A stretch of DNA of 64,000 nucleotides. Source: Todiramphus chloris collaris. Its lineage: Eukaryota; Chordata; Aves; Coraciiformes; Alcedinidae. This document shows, in pieces, positions 47,331 to 60,800 of this stretch (position 1 is its first letter; each line of letters opens with the position of its first letter). Below the pieces are notes generated by a model. The model saw nothing but the letters and a program-made list of their open reading frames with translations. It was not told where the DNA came from and searched no databases. A program made the position numbers and the translations under genes. The stretch is from assembly GCA_025345505.1 (NCBI GenBank), contig JANVCC010000130.1, positions 9,324,641 through 9,388,640 on the forward strand, written 5' to 3'.

Positions 47331-50300
47331 GAGCCCTGAATATATTACAGAAATTGCCTTTCTTCTGTCACTGCATGGGCTGCCACAACACCCTGAATGC
47401 AAGCAGGCGTGATTCCAGGGAACTGAATCTATAGTCATATCATTCAGAGCCCAGGGATTGGAATGCCCAATGAATATGAGCTGAAAAGGATTTCCCCACA
47501 TGGTCTATGCATTTGCCTCACAATACGTAATTCCTTCACAAAGATTAAATACGTGCAGAAAAACAGGTGAGTGAGGCTTTTAACTTTTCTACTCTTCACC
47601 ACATGTTCTTCCACACCACTGAATTTTCATTTACTGCATTTACAGATTGACAATGAAAATGTGGGAGGTCCTAAAAACCACAGAACCACCTGAAAGTATG
47701 AAAAGATGATTTAAAAAAAAAAAAAGGAAACAACTGAAAGACTGGAAGAGCTCACAGAAGGCATTGTCTCTGCTTCATAAGTTTGATTTGCATTATTAGT
47801 ATCCCAGAACTCTCAGTCAATGCCAGAACACAAAATTAGGACCATAGCTAAAATGAAAAGTAGCCACAGGGCAATGCTCCATATTTTTCTTGGGATTTTG
47901 TGCTCAGCAATGTTAAAAAGGGGGTGTTCAGAAGTAAAAGGCCTCATCTTTCTCTTTGGGCTATTAAAAGGCCAGGGTCATTTAGATAATAATGAGAACT
48001 GAATTTGTGAGACTTTAGGAGAATCACTTGATGTTGCAGAAGTATGTTGAACAGCTTTAACAGAGAAAATTATGACAGAAATGGATGAATGTCATACTCT
48101 GAAGAAATTTTCACTGTTCCTACGGCAAGAGACTTACAGAAGAACCCCAACACCTAGTTTTTTTAATTTTTTTTCCTTTTTCTCTTGGACAATAAATCTA
48201 AGGGTTATTAGTTTTGTTTTGAATCATAAGAGCTATTTATTTGCTTCTTTTTTAAAAAAAGCAGAATAAAGAGAAAGAAAGTAGTTTGAGCTTCATTTGC
48301 AATGTGACTACAAGGAACAAATCCTCAGCTCATCCACTTGTTTGGAAAATGGACTGATGAAAATTTGCATTTAGGGGATCCTGCTCCAGGATGCTGAGAT
48401 TCACAGTTTCACCAACAGAGGAGACCAGCACTAGCTTTCTCTAGTGTCAGATGACCTGCAACCAGTTGGCTTTCCATGCACAGTCACCTGGCCTTACTTG
48501 CTTCCTTACTCTGTCCAAGTAGTTAGTTCAACTGCTTGAATTTTATTCTCTTCTTCTGGTTCAAATTTTACTGAAAAAAACTGTTGTAAAGCCCTTGTGT
48601 CTAACACTTCACATAGTACTGAAGAACCCTGAAGTTCTGAAGAGCCCTGAAAGATGTAAAGTTAGTTAATAGCGCTATTCTAGTGAAGCTGTTATAAGGC
48701 TGTATTTCTAGTACCGTGCAAATGCTGCACTGTGGGAAGTCTTGTATATAAGCAAGCACAATAACACAAAGACATTTTTGTTTACTCCCTGCCCTCACTT
48801 CAGCAAATTTTTCAGTTTAAATAATAATAAATGTTGAAGAGGAAAGGAAAGCACAGAAGCAATTTCTTGGGGCAACTTAATACTATCTACCTGGAGCAGA
48901 ACCATAGTGTACATCATGCACTCAGACATGCTACAATACAAAGAGGGTGAAGTTCATTACATTTTGACTCCTGAGCTGCATGCTACAAAGATACACATGC
49001 TAATTGAAGCTAGAGCCCTTGCTGGTATTCCCAAATAGCACAGTGAGTGTGCATCATTCATTCACTCTCCAGCTTCAGCTCTGATTAACGTATCTCAAGA
49101 TTAACTATAAACCACATCTACCATGTAACTCGAATGCTTACTGGATGTATGCTTGCAACAGAAACTACCTCATTCTCATTTTTTTTACAGATTCTGGGGG
49201 CATGTCAATTCTTCCTTTCTCTAGTTGGAGGAAGCCTGTTTCAAGCTTTTGCCACTCTAAACTGTGTATGCATTAAGTTAAAAGAACTTTGTCAGGAAGG
49301 GGAGCTGATATCACATGCGATCTTTCAATTGGTCAGCAAAAAATTTAACAAACTCTTGAAGCTTCAGACACAGAAGCCTGTGTCCTGCCTAACATTGTAT
49401 CTCACTTCCTTCATCCTTGGGTCAGTAAAGCACAATCGAGGTTTTTCTCAAACAGGAACCTTCCAAATAATTTTCAGGCCCTCGTGCACCTTGTGCAGTG
49501 CTGCAGCATCATAGAACATCTATTTCCATAGCTACCTTAATTCTCAGCATACACTGCTCTTCAGAAAAGCTGGAAGGATCTGAATGATGAGGTAGATTTT
49601 CAACACCATGCAACTTACTTCCTAAATGCTTATAATTATGTATTTTTAAAGGAAGGGGGGGTGAGAAGGGAATAATTAGAATATGACAAATTATTCATCA
49701 GTAACTCCCTACGCTAATGAGACATTTCACCAGGCAGTTAATTATACCAGAATGATTAGTGCATCCATACTTACACTGACACATCTGTAACATGAAAATC
49801 AGGTTGTTCAGAAAAATCTGATGCTGTTACTAGACTTCACCAAATTAACTTAGTGTCTCAAAAACATTTCCATGTCTCATCTAAAGGATTTGCTCAGCTT
49901 AAGTTAATTGGAGATAAGTTTATTCATCAAAACTTCTTTAATTTTCCATGTCTAGCTTCTACGGGATTTTTTATATTTTTTTATTATTTTTGATAAATGA
50001 CGCAACACTGAAAAGTAGTCACTTCCTACCCTTAATCAGAGCAGAAAGTAGGTTACTGCTCTGCATGCCATAAAACACAAGAACAACCTCATTAAATATT
50101 TGGTATTTGGCATAGTTCAGTGACAGTTTTGTACATCACCAGAGTTAGATTTTGTATTAAGTCTTACAAAGGGTGTTGCAATAGCTGAGCTAGGGATTAA
50201 TACTTCTGGTTTCTTTTCAGTATCATCCATCATTAATATTTTTTCCCAAAGACTGTCTCTCAAATCCATACGGAGCTTCAAGGACACATGATCACTGTAT

Positions 50301-50717
50301 GTTTCTTTTCTCCTCTGCAGAGTCTTACTAAAATAACCCCAGCTGTGAAGGAGGCTTTGGGTGACCATTCCCTCTGGAGGTTTAATGTGAACAACCCTGA
50401 ATATCTGCCAGTGGCCTCTTTCTCCAGTGACAAGTCACTGCTGATGCCTTGAGCCTGATTTTTACTTTCCTGTCTAAAGGTAGCAGAGATCAAGGGCAAT
50501 GTCTTTGGAGTGAGCTTGACATGAGAGTAACAACTCAGAATCTCCCTAGGGCTTCTCCACAACTCCAAGGCCCTGCTAGAATCTGAACTGCTACTCCATG
50601 GACTGTCCTGAGCATGACTTTTTTCATGATAACGTCTTGTACTAACCATTTGGCACGGAGTTCACATCATAACATACCCAGTCCTCCTCTTCCCTTGGCC
50701 AAAATTCATGTGTGTGT
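47331..50717. other. Unique non-coding stretch
   Basis: The plus frame 49134-49514 (126 codons) and minus frame 50278-50649 (123 codons) are the longest here. Neither shows a family I recognise, and both lack convincing exon signals. No dated repeats are seen. Confidence 0.5.
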
Positions 50718-50787
50718 CAGCAACAACAACTGCAACGACAGCAACAACAGCAACAACAGCAACAACAACAACAACAACAACAACAAC
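50718..50787 (+). repeat. (CAA)n/(CAG) trinucleotide microsatellite
   Basis: About 23 trinucleotides: a 5' part where CAA is interspersed with CAG, CTG and CGA, and a pure CAA run at the 3' end. A short open frame reads through it as polythreonine with a few alanines, but there is no evidence that it is coding. Confidence 0.92.
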
Positions 50788-53700
50788 TGAGCCCTTTCCT
50801 TTCCATCCTATTGCACAGGATGGAAAATCACAAATACACAGAGGTGCACTGGTGGGTGAAGTGAGTGGCTGTAGAGTAGCTGTGTGGCTGGAGTGAGGCA
50901 GGGTAGTCCATCACATTGAAAACAACAGGTATTTTCAGAAGTCACTTGCAACATTTTTATGAATTTCTTCAGAGTGTTGGAATTCACCCTGGTCCATAAT
51001 TCATGGATTGCAGGTGAAGTGAACAAATCAGTATTGTTTCTTTGTTGCAGTTAATAACTTGTGATATTAACACTCATGGCAGGGACAGGAATTGCAGTTT
51101 TACTAAAGGAAGAAAAAAAGGTTTGAGGTAACAGAAGTTGGGAGCACCAGTGTTAATTAATTCCACAGAACTAAATGGTGGTGTCATTAAATACAATGGA
51201 AGAAGCTTTAGAGGGCCTCAAAAGCTTTTTCTGAGTCATTTCAATAGCTGTTTTGGGCTGGGAGCAAGGTATTATGTAGAGAGAAAGAGAATGCACATAT
51301 CATAAAGCACATCAGGCAGGGTTTTTTGTATTGCATATGTGTTATACCCTAGGAAACAAGGACAGAAAGAAGCCAAAATCCTGTGTATTTTACAGACTAA
51401 TGCCCACATGCCACTGACTAAAGCTCAATGTTACATACACATGGTATCAAAAGGCAGATCACTAACAGAGGCTGCCCACAAGTCCCAGATGTTCCTGTGG
51501 TGGAGGTACATCTGGCAAGCTGAGGGTTAGGTGTTTCATGAGGTCAAGCACAGAGGTTTCATGAGGTCCTGTGAGAAAGCACAGACCTAACCTTTCACAC
51601 ACTCATCCCTCAAGGCATGCCTGAAGCCTGCCCAAAATGCCAACTTAAGCATGGCCTTACGATCATTTTACATGCAGAGCTTGGATTTGAGTTCAGGCTC
51701 AGCTCTAGACTAGAAGCAGAGCAGGGCTACTGCTGTCCATGCCCTCCCTAGGGCATGACCAGCAGCAAAGATGCTGATATGTACTGCCCCTTAGAAGACC
51801 CTGTCTTTTGAAGATTCAAGTTGAGTGCTAGCATATGACATCCCTGTCTGGACAAAAAGGACATCAACTTTATTCATGGTTTCAAGCCCTGGTAAACAAA
51901 AAATCACACAGAAATCTTGAATGCAATAGATTCTTAAGAGGGACAAGTCTCATTCTGTTTTTGTCAGGAAAAGGCTAGTATACCCTTTTGGCTTGTATAA
52001 TCCTGCAACCATCCATTGCAAAAAGACATGGGAATAGTTGTGAGAGTGGTAAAGACCATATATCTAAGATTGGGATATGGGCTTTTACTCTTTTCTACTA
52101 TTTTCACAGGGTGGGCATCTCAAATGCTTTTGTATTCTGGCATGAGAGGGGAGATAGGAGAAACGGATTATCCTGAAAGACCAGGCTGTTCTGCAGTAAC
52201 AGGACAGGTGTTGTCAGAATTTTAGGAAAGTTACACCATTGATACGGTGGCTGGAGCAGGCCCTGGCTCTGTGGAGGTGTGCAGGTATGTGAAGCTGATA
52301 GGATTCTTTCAAGCAGTGTTTTTGTCATAGATAACGTTACAGAGGGCTGTCACATATAGCTGAAGTTCTGTGCCTTCACTTGTGTCATATGGTATCACAG
52401 AGAAGATCATCACTTGAGTAAAGAGATGCTGCCCAGAGGTAAAACTGGTGGAACTTGGCTTCTAATGCTCCAAGAAAAGACATGTTTTCTCAGAAAGACC
52501 TTTCTACCTTTCTCTTGGTCAGAGGGAGAACATCTGGGTCTTAGGTTGTACAACATGGGGCACAGTAACATATTGACCACATGACAGAGCATTTAGTTTT
52601 GGGGTGGGGTAAGGGTCTTGGGTCATTTTGGATAGCTGCTTTCCAGGGCCTCAGAAAGCAGTCAGATATGCCTGGCATTTGACATCACAGCACAGGAGAG
52701 AAGCCACTGCATCACTACCTGAGTGTGTGAGTTGTGTATGTCCCACTAGAAGGTATAAGGTGGGAACAGCTGAGGGAGTCTCACAATAGAACCCAGGAGG
52801 CTTTGCCAGTTGCCACACGGGCAGCAGTAGCCCAGAACATGTGAACACTCCTTGACATTGAGGCAACCTTGGTGTCAATGGCAGAATACCCAGTCTTCCC
52901 ACAGAGGCTAGGATTGCATTCTGAAACTAAATTTTCCAAGTGAATTTTGGTTGAGCTGCCTTGGAGTAGATAGGATCAAAACAGACCAGAAGTCAGAAGG
53001 GAGCTGCAGAGAGATAAGACCAGAAAGAGAAATCTCTTTATTTCTTTATTTTAAACCTGAGTGGCAGTTTTGCCTGCTTGATGTGAAAATATCAATCAGT
53101 CTAGGTGATAGAGCTAAGGAACAGAATCAAATATCTGAGCTTTAGCAATGTAATAGGCAAAACTTAATCCTCAAACTAACCTTACTTGCTCCTAAGTGAG
53201 CTATATTGTATTTTGAGTTTACAATGATCAGGGATTATCCTCCAAAATAAATAATAAACTAGCATCCCATATCTATGGCAAAAGTTAGAGTCTTAAGGTA
53301 TAAAGTGGAAACAATGACCTTGACTTTTCTTTCTCAGAGATGCCGACAAAAAAACCAAAAATTAAATTGGTTAAGTCAATAAAATTACTTTTAGAAAATA
53401 AAGTAAGATAGAAGGGAATCTGAGCTTATTTCTCTTTCAGATATTGCACTAGCTTTTCCTCTCTCCTTGTCCTTCCCTAGTTAGCATCCCTAATTTGCAT
53501 GCAGAGCCAGGTCTGTGATAAAATCCCTCCATCGGATCCACAGAGTATATTGCCAGCCTCAGACAGGGAAATGGATTGAAAGATTCAGTGAGACGACAGT
53601 ATGTTTAAATCCTCGCAAAAAGAAGAGAAAGAAAAGCTGATAAAACAAAATAATGACTACATCTCTCCTGTTAGGTAACAGTTACCCTAGGGCTGGAACA

Positions 53701-56552
53701 TTTCCATCTAGAATATAAATGCTGGAAGAGCACTGTATCTTTAAGGATGTTTTTGTGATCATAATGACAATACTAAAACCACAGTGTCCCTATTTTTGTT
53801 CTCACATGCACATTTTCTTCACGTGCAGCGCAAAATCAAATTATCCCCTTCTGTGACTGAAAATAACTGATTTGCTGCAATTTAGCAATTTTTTGTCCTT
53901 CAGGTGAGTGCTGATAATTCAACACATTCATACTCAAAGCCGTATTTGTTTAAACAACCTCTGAGCTTTCAGTCAAGATCTGGGATCTGCAGGAAGTATC
54001 AGTTTTCACTCTCTGTCATCATCTTCCTTTATTAATTAATGAATTTGGTTGTACAGGTATACTTCAAATTCCAACACATACATAGAGAAATCAACCATTT
54101 AAAACAATGTCAATGTTAACGAGATGATCCATTTCATCCTCTTATAAAAGCTAATCAACCATTGTGAATTTATTGTGATGGAAAGACAGTGTCTGCCTGC
54201 AATTACATTGCTGAGCAGAGGTTTCTCATGAGTGGGTACTTTAAAGTAATTATTTTCATTTCTTCTTGTAAAATAAATAAATAATTTTGTTTTTAAAAAG
54301 GGCTCTATCTCTGCACAACAGAGCTTTGATTACCTGTCATTTGAAAACACATTCTCAAAAGGATGTTTCTAATTATTATCTTACAAGAGAGAAAGAAAGG
54401 TACTACTTCTTTAGAGACTTACAATTTGACCATTTGGAGCTTTCCATGGGAACTCAGTTTTAAGTAATTGTAACAGTATATAGTATTTTTGAGATCATAT
54501 ACATTTACTCATAACTGTCAATATGAAGGAACAGTCTAGCTCAGCCCTGTGGAATTTTTATATCCATCCACAGCTCTAGGTCTATTTCATTTCAGGCAGC
54601 TTTCTCTCACCCATACCCATTAACCTTGATCCTTTTATTTATTCTTATTTGACTTCTGGCATATGTGATGGACTTTTTAGTTGTGTTCTTAATGATGCTT
54701 CATAAGGTGACAGTATCAAATATCCTTCACTTTTCTGAGATCTTTCAGTACTTCCCTAACCTTCAGATATCCTCTAAATAAAGCTTTCTGAAACATTTTA
54801 GTAGTCATCATCCTGTGGCCTTTAAATAACAGCCTATCTAGCAGCACTTTGGTTATAGGGGTGAGGAACAGGCTATGCCAGCCACCCGGTGCTATCTCTT
54901 AATTACTTTTTTACAGGATTTTATTTTGTAGCTTTGGTGATCACAGCCCACATTTTAAAAGGATCTGAACAGGCTTTTTAAGTCAAATACTTGTGTACTT
55001 CTCCATATCCACTCTTCTCTCAGGTATACTTTTCCACAGATAAAGTGCTATCTGCAAAGAGTTTAGCATCATTGTATACCATCATAAAGGTTTGCTGTTT
55101 TCCCATAATGTATTTGAAATGCTAAACAACATTCCTATAGCAAAACAAGGAAGAAGCCTTCTGATATCACCTGCTTTATGACTTTCAATATGTAAGCTAA
55201 CTTTCCGAGAATAGTTCTGCCTCATAGGAAATGGAAACTGATTCCTTTTATATACATATTTCATTGGTTTGTTTCCTTGCTAAGGTGAAGAAATGCAGTA
55301 TTTTTCCCTACAGAGAATATAGATCTTACTAGCTTTGCTGGACATCCTTTAGCATGCCCAGAACAACGATTTTCTGTACAGCTTTTGCTTTTGTCTCAGT
55401 GTCATGAACAGAAACTATCCTAAATTCTGAGCTGAGGATGAGCTGGGATCTTTTGGTCTCTTCTCTTTCCTTGAACAGTTCCATGGTTTTAATTCTAAGA
55501 AGATACTTTTTTTGATGAAACCATATTTTATCCCTCAAAAAGTGTTGCTTTTCATGTCTCCTTCATTATCTGTTGTTCTAATCCAAATGCTTTTCTATTT
55601 ACTTTTTTTTTTCATTCACCCAAACACTACGTTTCCATGCTCCCTTCCATAGTGATTAACTACCATAACTACAAATTTGGCATCTTTATCTCCACTGAGG
55701 TACACGGTGAGGCATACAGAGCAGAATGACATAAAGTGCTTTCATTATCAGCCTCCGATAAAAATTGTTTTGGCCTGGGGACCTCGTTTCATTACGCAAA
55801 TGATGATTTCTGATGAAGAATTAACTCTTTAAAGACTAGAAATGTTCTGAGATATTCACTCCTCTCTCAAAATCTAGTCTCTTAGCAGAAGCTTAGTTAA
55901 AACTGTCAAATATGCAAAGCTTGTGGGTGACCTGCTGCTTTCAGCTTGTTTTCATGCATTCACATCACTCTCATATTTTATATTTACAAAGAGTGTAATA
56001 CTCAGATGTCAATATTATAATCTCACCTTTAACAACCTCCGCCCAAGTTAACAGAAAGCTGCTTAAGAAGAAGCTCACGTCAAAAATAAAGCTGCCTTTT
56101 CTGTCTTTTTTTTTCTTCTTGACTGTTAGTACTTACAGTCTGAGAGTGAAACACTGTTTTAGCCTTTCCCGTTTCTTTTTCATGTTACAGAAGAATTTCA
56201 GCTCTGGTGGGAGTTTTAACAGCTTCATTCAATGTCTTGCTCCCCATCACTCACTCAGAGACAGGTCATTCCACATTGATTGTCTGAGGGCTAAATCATC
56301 AGCACCATGACCAGATTGTATTGTGGATCAGCTAGTTTGAAAAGACTCGTGCTACTTCCCCTGAACAGTGTAATTCTCCACATAGAGGACAAGTTAATAT
56401 TTTACTACACATCTGAGTGTTTGTTTCAGAATCTCAGGGAAGACGTACTTACTTAGCAATTATACAGTGCTTTTTGTCTGTAAAATTATTTATGAAAAGT
56501 GGCTGGAGATTGCCTCCAAAAGGGATGTTTAGTAAGGGATGTTGATGATAAA
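50788..56552. other. Long unique stretch
   Basis: Nearly 6 kb with no recognised gene or dated repeat. A direct repeat GTTTCATGAGGTC occurs twice about 25 bp apart (51533-51569). Open frames are below 85 codons. ATTTGCAT octamer-like words occur (near 53491), as expected by chance in AT-rich DNA. Confidence 0.5.
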
Positions 56553-56665
56553 AAGGGATATTATCCTTACTGTAGGCAAGTAAATGAAAGCACAGAGATG
56601 AGATGTGCCCTGTACAGGATTACACTTAGCCACATAGAAGCCGATAGAAGATGGGAGAAATGACT
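56553..56665 (-). mobile_element. Possible MIR-type SINE relic
   Basis: On the plus strand, GATATTATCCTTACTGTAGG is followed by AAATGAAAGCACAGAGATGAG, GCCCTGTACAGGATTACAC and AGCCACATAGAAG. This is the order of a reversed MIR core (ATTATCCCATTTTACAG, GAGGCACAGAGAG, CCAAGGTCACACAGC), but with more mismatches than the 47137 copy. Confidence 0.4.
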
Positions 56666-59600
56666 TTGTTTCCAGCATTAAATATCACAAGATGCTCAAT
56701 GTGTTTTTTACTCTCAGGGCAGTGAAATTAATCCACATCCACAGTGATATAAGCATTTCTTTTTGCTAGCTTAAATAACCCCTGGGTACTCATCCCAAAC
56801 TTTGTACTGCTCAGCTCTGCCGGTTAGGCTTAGTTCTTCATCTTTGCTCTTCATTTGCAAGGGGCAGAGAATTGCCCAAGCATGAATCCGTTGTGCAGTA
56901 CCTCTCACACAGTCAATGACTGAGCTATCCATTGCCAAGATCTCTATGCAGTAACTGAGAAAACTAGACAGAAATACATTCAGGCCCCAAGCGGTAGATT
57001 CCCTCCCTATAATTTACCATAGATGCTAATCTATACTTTTTTTCACCAAAAACATACACAATCAGGCTCTATCTCCCTTTTCTTGAACCAGAAAAAAGTC
57101 TCTAAATGCAGCCCTGCTGCAAGGAATCTTTGTGTCCTCTCCATTAAGGACTAAGGCCGGCAGGCCTGAGGTTCTACCCTTGTTAATAACTGCAAGCACA
57201 CATTTTTCCAAATAGGCAAAATTAAGACGAAAACTAAAAATAAACCCATTTAAAAATACTTTGCCTCTCCAGTGCTGTTACGAAAAGAAATCTAATTTTA
57301 CAAATGGCTCTCATTTATTAATTAACTCATTGCATATCAAGTAACGTTGAAATGGCAGTAGTCAAAACTTTGCACTCAGATCTAACCAACAGTAGGATGA
57401 AACAGAAAGGATGCTTTTACCCTATAATCCATTCTGAACCCAGCTTGGAATCTTAGCAAGCATTTCCGTGGGACAAAGGATCTCTTTTTCATGTGGAGGT
57501 GAGCTTCATGTTCCACTGACTTTGGTGTGCCTTGAGGATACATCTATAGGGTTCCCCATGGGTAGACACAGACCTTGCTCATATGCAGATTTGCTTCTGT
57601 CTGTCAAAGCATGAACTTCTGCCACTGCTGCTCCTGGATATGAGATGTATGGGTGTCTCTCCTCTGCTCTAAGTACTGTGATGTTCTTAAGTGCTCAGTG
57701 ATCTATAACTGAGGTGTCTACCCTTTAACAACAAAAGGTACAATTTGCCAGTGGTCCAAAAGCTAGCTGGGGATGGTGTCCAAAAGTGTGTGATGGCAGA
57801 TGCACATATGACAGTTTCATTACACAAGCCTTAGTCTCTGTAGGAAAACAGGATAACTATTCAAGTGAGGGTTTTTTTTCTATATGACTGTTATCCTATG
57901 CATTCATTTTGGACTGCTGCCTCAGCTTATTTCTCAGCATTAATTTATCATGTCAGTACACACTTAAAAATGTGAAAAACTCAGTATTTTATTCTATTTG
58001 GGAAGTTCAATTCTCTATTTTTCAAACTCTATTTGTCAGTTTATTCCATTTTGAATAGTAAAAAAAAGTCTTCTTCAGTTGGACACTAATGGAAAAATGC
58101 ATTTTAGAAGTTCATCTTGCTTTCCTTTTTTTTTGGTTTTTAAAGAAGACAAGAAAACCCAGAACAATATCCAGCATTGGATCAGTATTCCTAATCACCT
58201 AATCATTCTATATCATTCCTAATCATTCCTATATCATGCTCAGTATTCCTTCTTTCCCATCTAAAAAGACAGTTATGCCAAAGAATATTAGTGTTTAAAA
58301 GGAACAGAACTTCTGTAATACACTAATGTGGCATGGAGTCAATTCAGATCATTGCCAAATGCCTCCAACTACACAAGTGCTACACCTATACCAGTACACC
58401 TATACTAGCACTGAGGGAATTTTACAGTTTCACAAGTTAGAGGTTAGAAAAATATTAGAAAGAATTATGGAATGATTTTCGAACTTACTGAAGGTATTTC
58501 AAGGAATTTATGGAACACAAAATTTTTCCAATGTACATCTTGTACTAAGCCTACTACTGGGCTGGTTTTTGAAAGTTTTGTATAACTGTAAATTCTCACA
58601 GAATTCACCAGGTGATCACAAAGGTTTTTTTCTTATCTTGAGGCCAAATGAAGGATCTCTGGATTCTCTTTGGTGAGAGCTTCAGGCATTACATGGCTGT
58701 AGAAACTGGACTGTCACATGCTGGAGAGAAAAGAATTTTTTTCATCAGTGATCAGAAAAAATAAAAGGAATGGGATAAAAGCTTTGTGGAATCTATGGAG
58801 CCATATTATGTGTGGATCTCTCTTCCTGCAGAAGCAGAAGCAACAGTATGGGAAGTTACACATCTCAAAACCCCACGTCTCCGCTATTCAGAAAGCAAAT
58901 GGACACAACATTGTACAAACAAAAAGTGCTGTGTTGGTAAAAGTCATTTTGAAAACCACAGAACAGGTGACAGTATGTTACTGTGCAGATTAATTACTTC
59001 TCATGCTTCCAGAAAGTCCATTAAGAAATCTAATCTACAAAACGGGCTCTCCTATACACATTACTCGCCCATTAACATTCTGAGAGGGTTTAGCAATTAG
59101 GCAGCACAGGTGATAGCATGTACAATCCTTGTGAACTAGTGCAAGTGAGATTTCTATGATATTTTCATATTGAAGAAGAACTAGCTTAGGAACAAGAGGT
59201 GCAGCAGCAAGCAGTACGTTTGCACAGTCTGTTCAGGAAATGTACATAGCAACAGTCCAAAAAAATATGAACCTCTGCATCTAAATAATTTTTTTGTTTC
59301 CTTTGGTTAGTTTTTTCCTCTTTGCCGCTTTCCTTTTCATGCTACTGACCTGTATTTTTTCCTCTCTCTTGTCTTATCTTCTATTTCTGCCACCATTTAT
59401 TCTGTCCTTAACTTGCTCTCCTTTTAATCTTTTTAGTGTGTTTAGCAGTACCATGTTAATCAGCATTTCTTGACATTGTTCACGTCTATTGTACAGTTCT
59501 TTGCCGTCATTTGTGTGTGGAGAATTGTGTTCTTTTCTCCTCCTGGGACTTTTATTTTTTTTTCTTTTGCCTACTCAAACTCATCTGAATCGCATTCCAT

Positions 59601-60595
59601 GGGTGGGTTTTTCATCCTGTGATACATCAAAGAAACGCAATGGGATCTTTTATCTGCAGAGAAAGCTAAAACAGAGTAGGAATATATTTCTGGTAAAGAA
59701 TTTTCCTTCAAAGTACTTTCTCTCTTGCTCCAGCCCCCTGTATTTTTGGCTCCATCCCACCTCCTTTGCAGCATTTGTAAGGCTGTCTGATCTGGACTTT
59801 TTTCCAGTCCTTTAGCTTCTGTTGGCATTTAATTTGATATTGATAGCACTTCCCTGGCACCTCTCTAGCACAATTATACATGACAAAATGCATTAAGGAT
59901 TTTCATTTTGGGCAGCTGAGTCTCCACAACTATTCATGATTTGGCATCTCTTTGAAGCTTGTCAACAAGGCTACCAATTATGATGATAGTGGGGTTTGTG
60001 ATGTGTATATAACATCTGTCCAGCAAAAACTGGAAAGTCATCAGCAATTTCATGCGGTCTATAGCAATTAAAACCTAAATGGCTTTTGGTCAGTACATCC
60101 ATATCATGGCTTGATTTAAAGATATCACAATGAGAGTTCGGTATCCCACTGCTAATATACAGTGAGTATAGTTTCCTTGTGCTAAAGAGTCTTTTTTTTT
60201 TCACCGTTATTTTCTCTCCCTTACCTGTTTAACTTCTAATTCCACGTTCACCTGGTTCATAAAGCACTTTTATATTCCTTTAATTTTTGTCTTTTATTCC
60301 ATTTTCTTCCCTTTCTATCCTCTGGCACCCCTGTTCACACACTGGTGATTTAATTGAAAATGAGGCAAATGGAATTAAGAGGCAGAAGTCATGCAGACTG
60401 GAGATATTCAGCTCTAGAATTCACAATCCATTACTGCAGATGATTCAGAAGTAATGTAGTTTATCCTACTGCAGTGTTTAGTATGGACAAGATGGCCATC
60501 GATTCTTAGATAATTGCATTACTGAAAGGGCAATAAGTACATGGAACAGGTTACAGGAGAGAATATTAAAGCAAGGTGAGATTAGTCATAGTATA
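56666..60595. other. Unique non-coding stretch
   Basis: No gene recognised. Low-order repetition of CCTAATCATT/ATATCATTCC words lies at about 58186-58245. Frames of 91-108 codons (58718-59100, 59489-59815) have no known domain. A diverged CR1-like string (AGTACATGGAACAGGTTACA, near 60537) may be the tip of an older plus-strand CR1. Confidence 0.5.
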
Positions 60596-60778
60596 ATAGA
60601 ATCATAGATGTTAGAGATGGAAAACACCTAAGTAGTTCCTCAAGCCCCTCTACTTTGCCAAGCCTAGATTTCTTTCTGCTAAAACACAGTTTCAAATTCT
60701 TTGTTAAGTCTAACTTTAGAGGTCACGGTAAGCATTCACCTCCTACTTTGCAGAGATCAGTTTTTGCTGCTAGGGAGA
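60596..60778 (-). mobile_element. Old, degraded CR1-like LINE 3' end, minus strand
   Basis: The left edge, ATAGAATCATAGATGTTAGAG then ATGGAAAACACCTAAGTAG, matches the reversed 3' end of older CR1-type elements. The body is poorly conserved and differs from the young copies here, so this is an earlier insertion or a different CR1 lineage. Confidence 0.55.
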
Positions 60779-60789
60779 TCTCCTAGCAG
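60767..60789. repeat. 23-bp near-perfect palindrome
   Basis: CTGCTAGGG and CCTAGCAG flank AGATCT; the two halves pair completely except for one extra G in the left arm. It lies between the degraded CR1-like piece and the younger CR1. Confidence 0.8.
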
Positions 60790-60800
60790 ACCTCAAAACT

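Noticed and set aside
49134-49514. 126-codon plus frame
   Set aside because: No recognisable motif. Length is within reach of chance for a window of this size.
50278-50649. 123-codon serine-rich minus frame
   Set aside because: No known family, and overlapping frames on the same strand suggest chance openness.
50718-50787. Polythreonine or polyglutamine coding repeat
   Set aside because: No supporting exon, splice sites or conserved flanking protein. Treated as a microsatellite.
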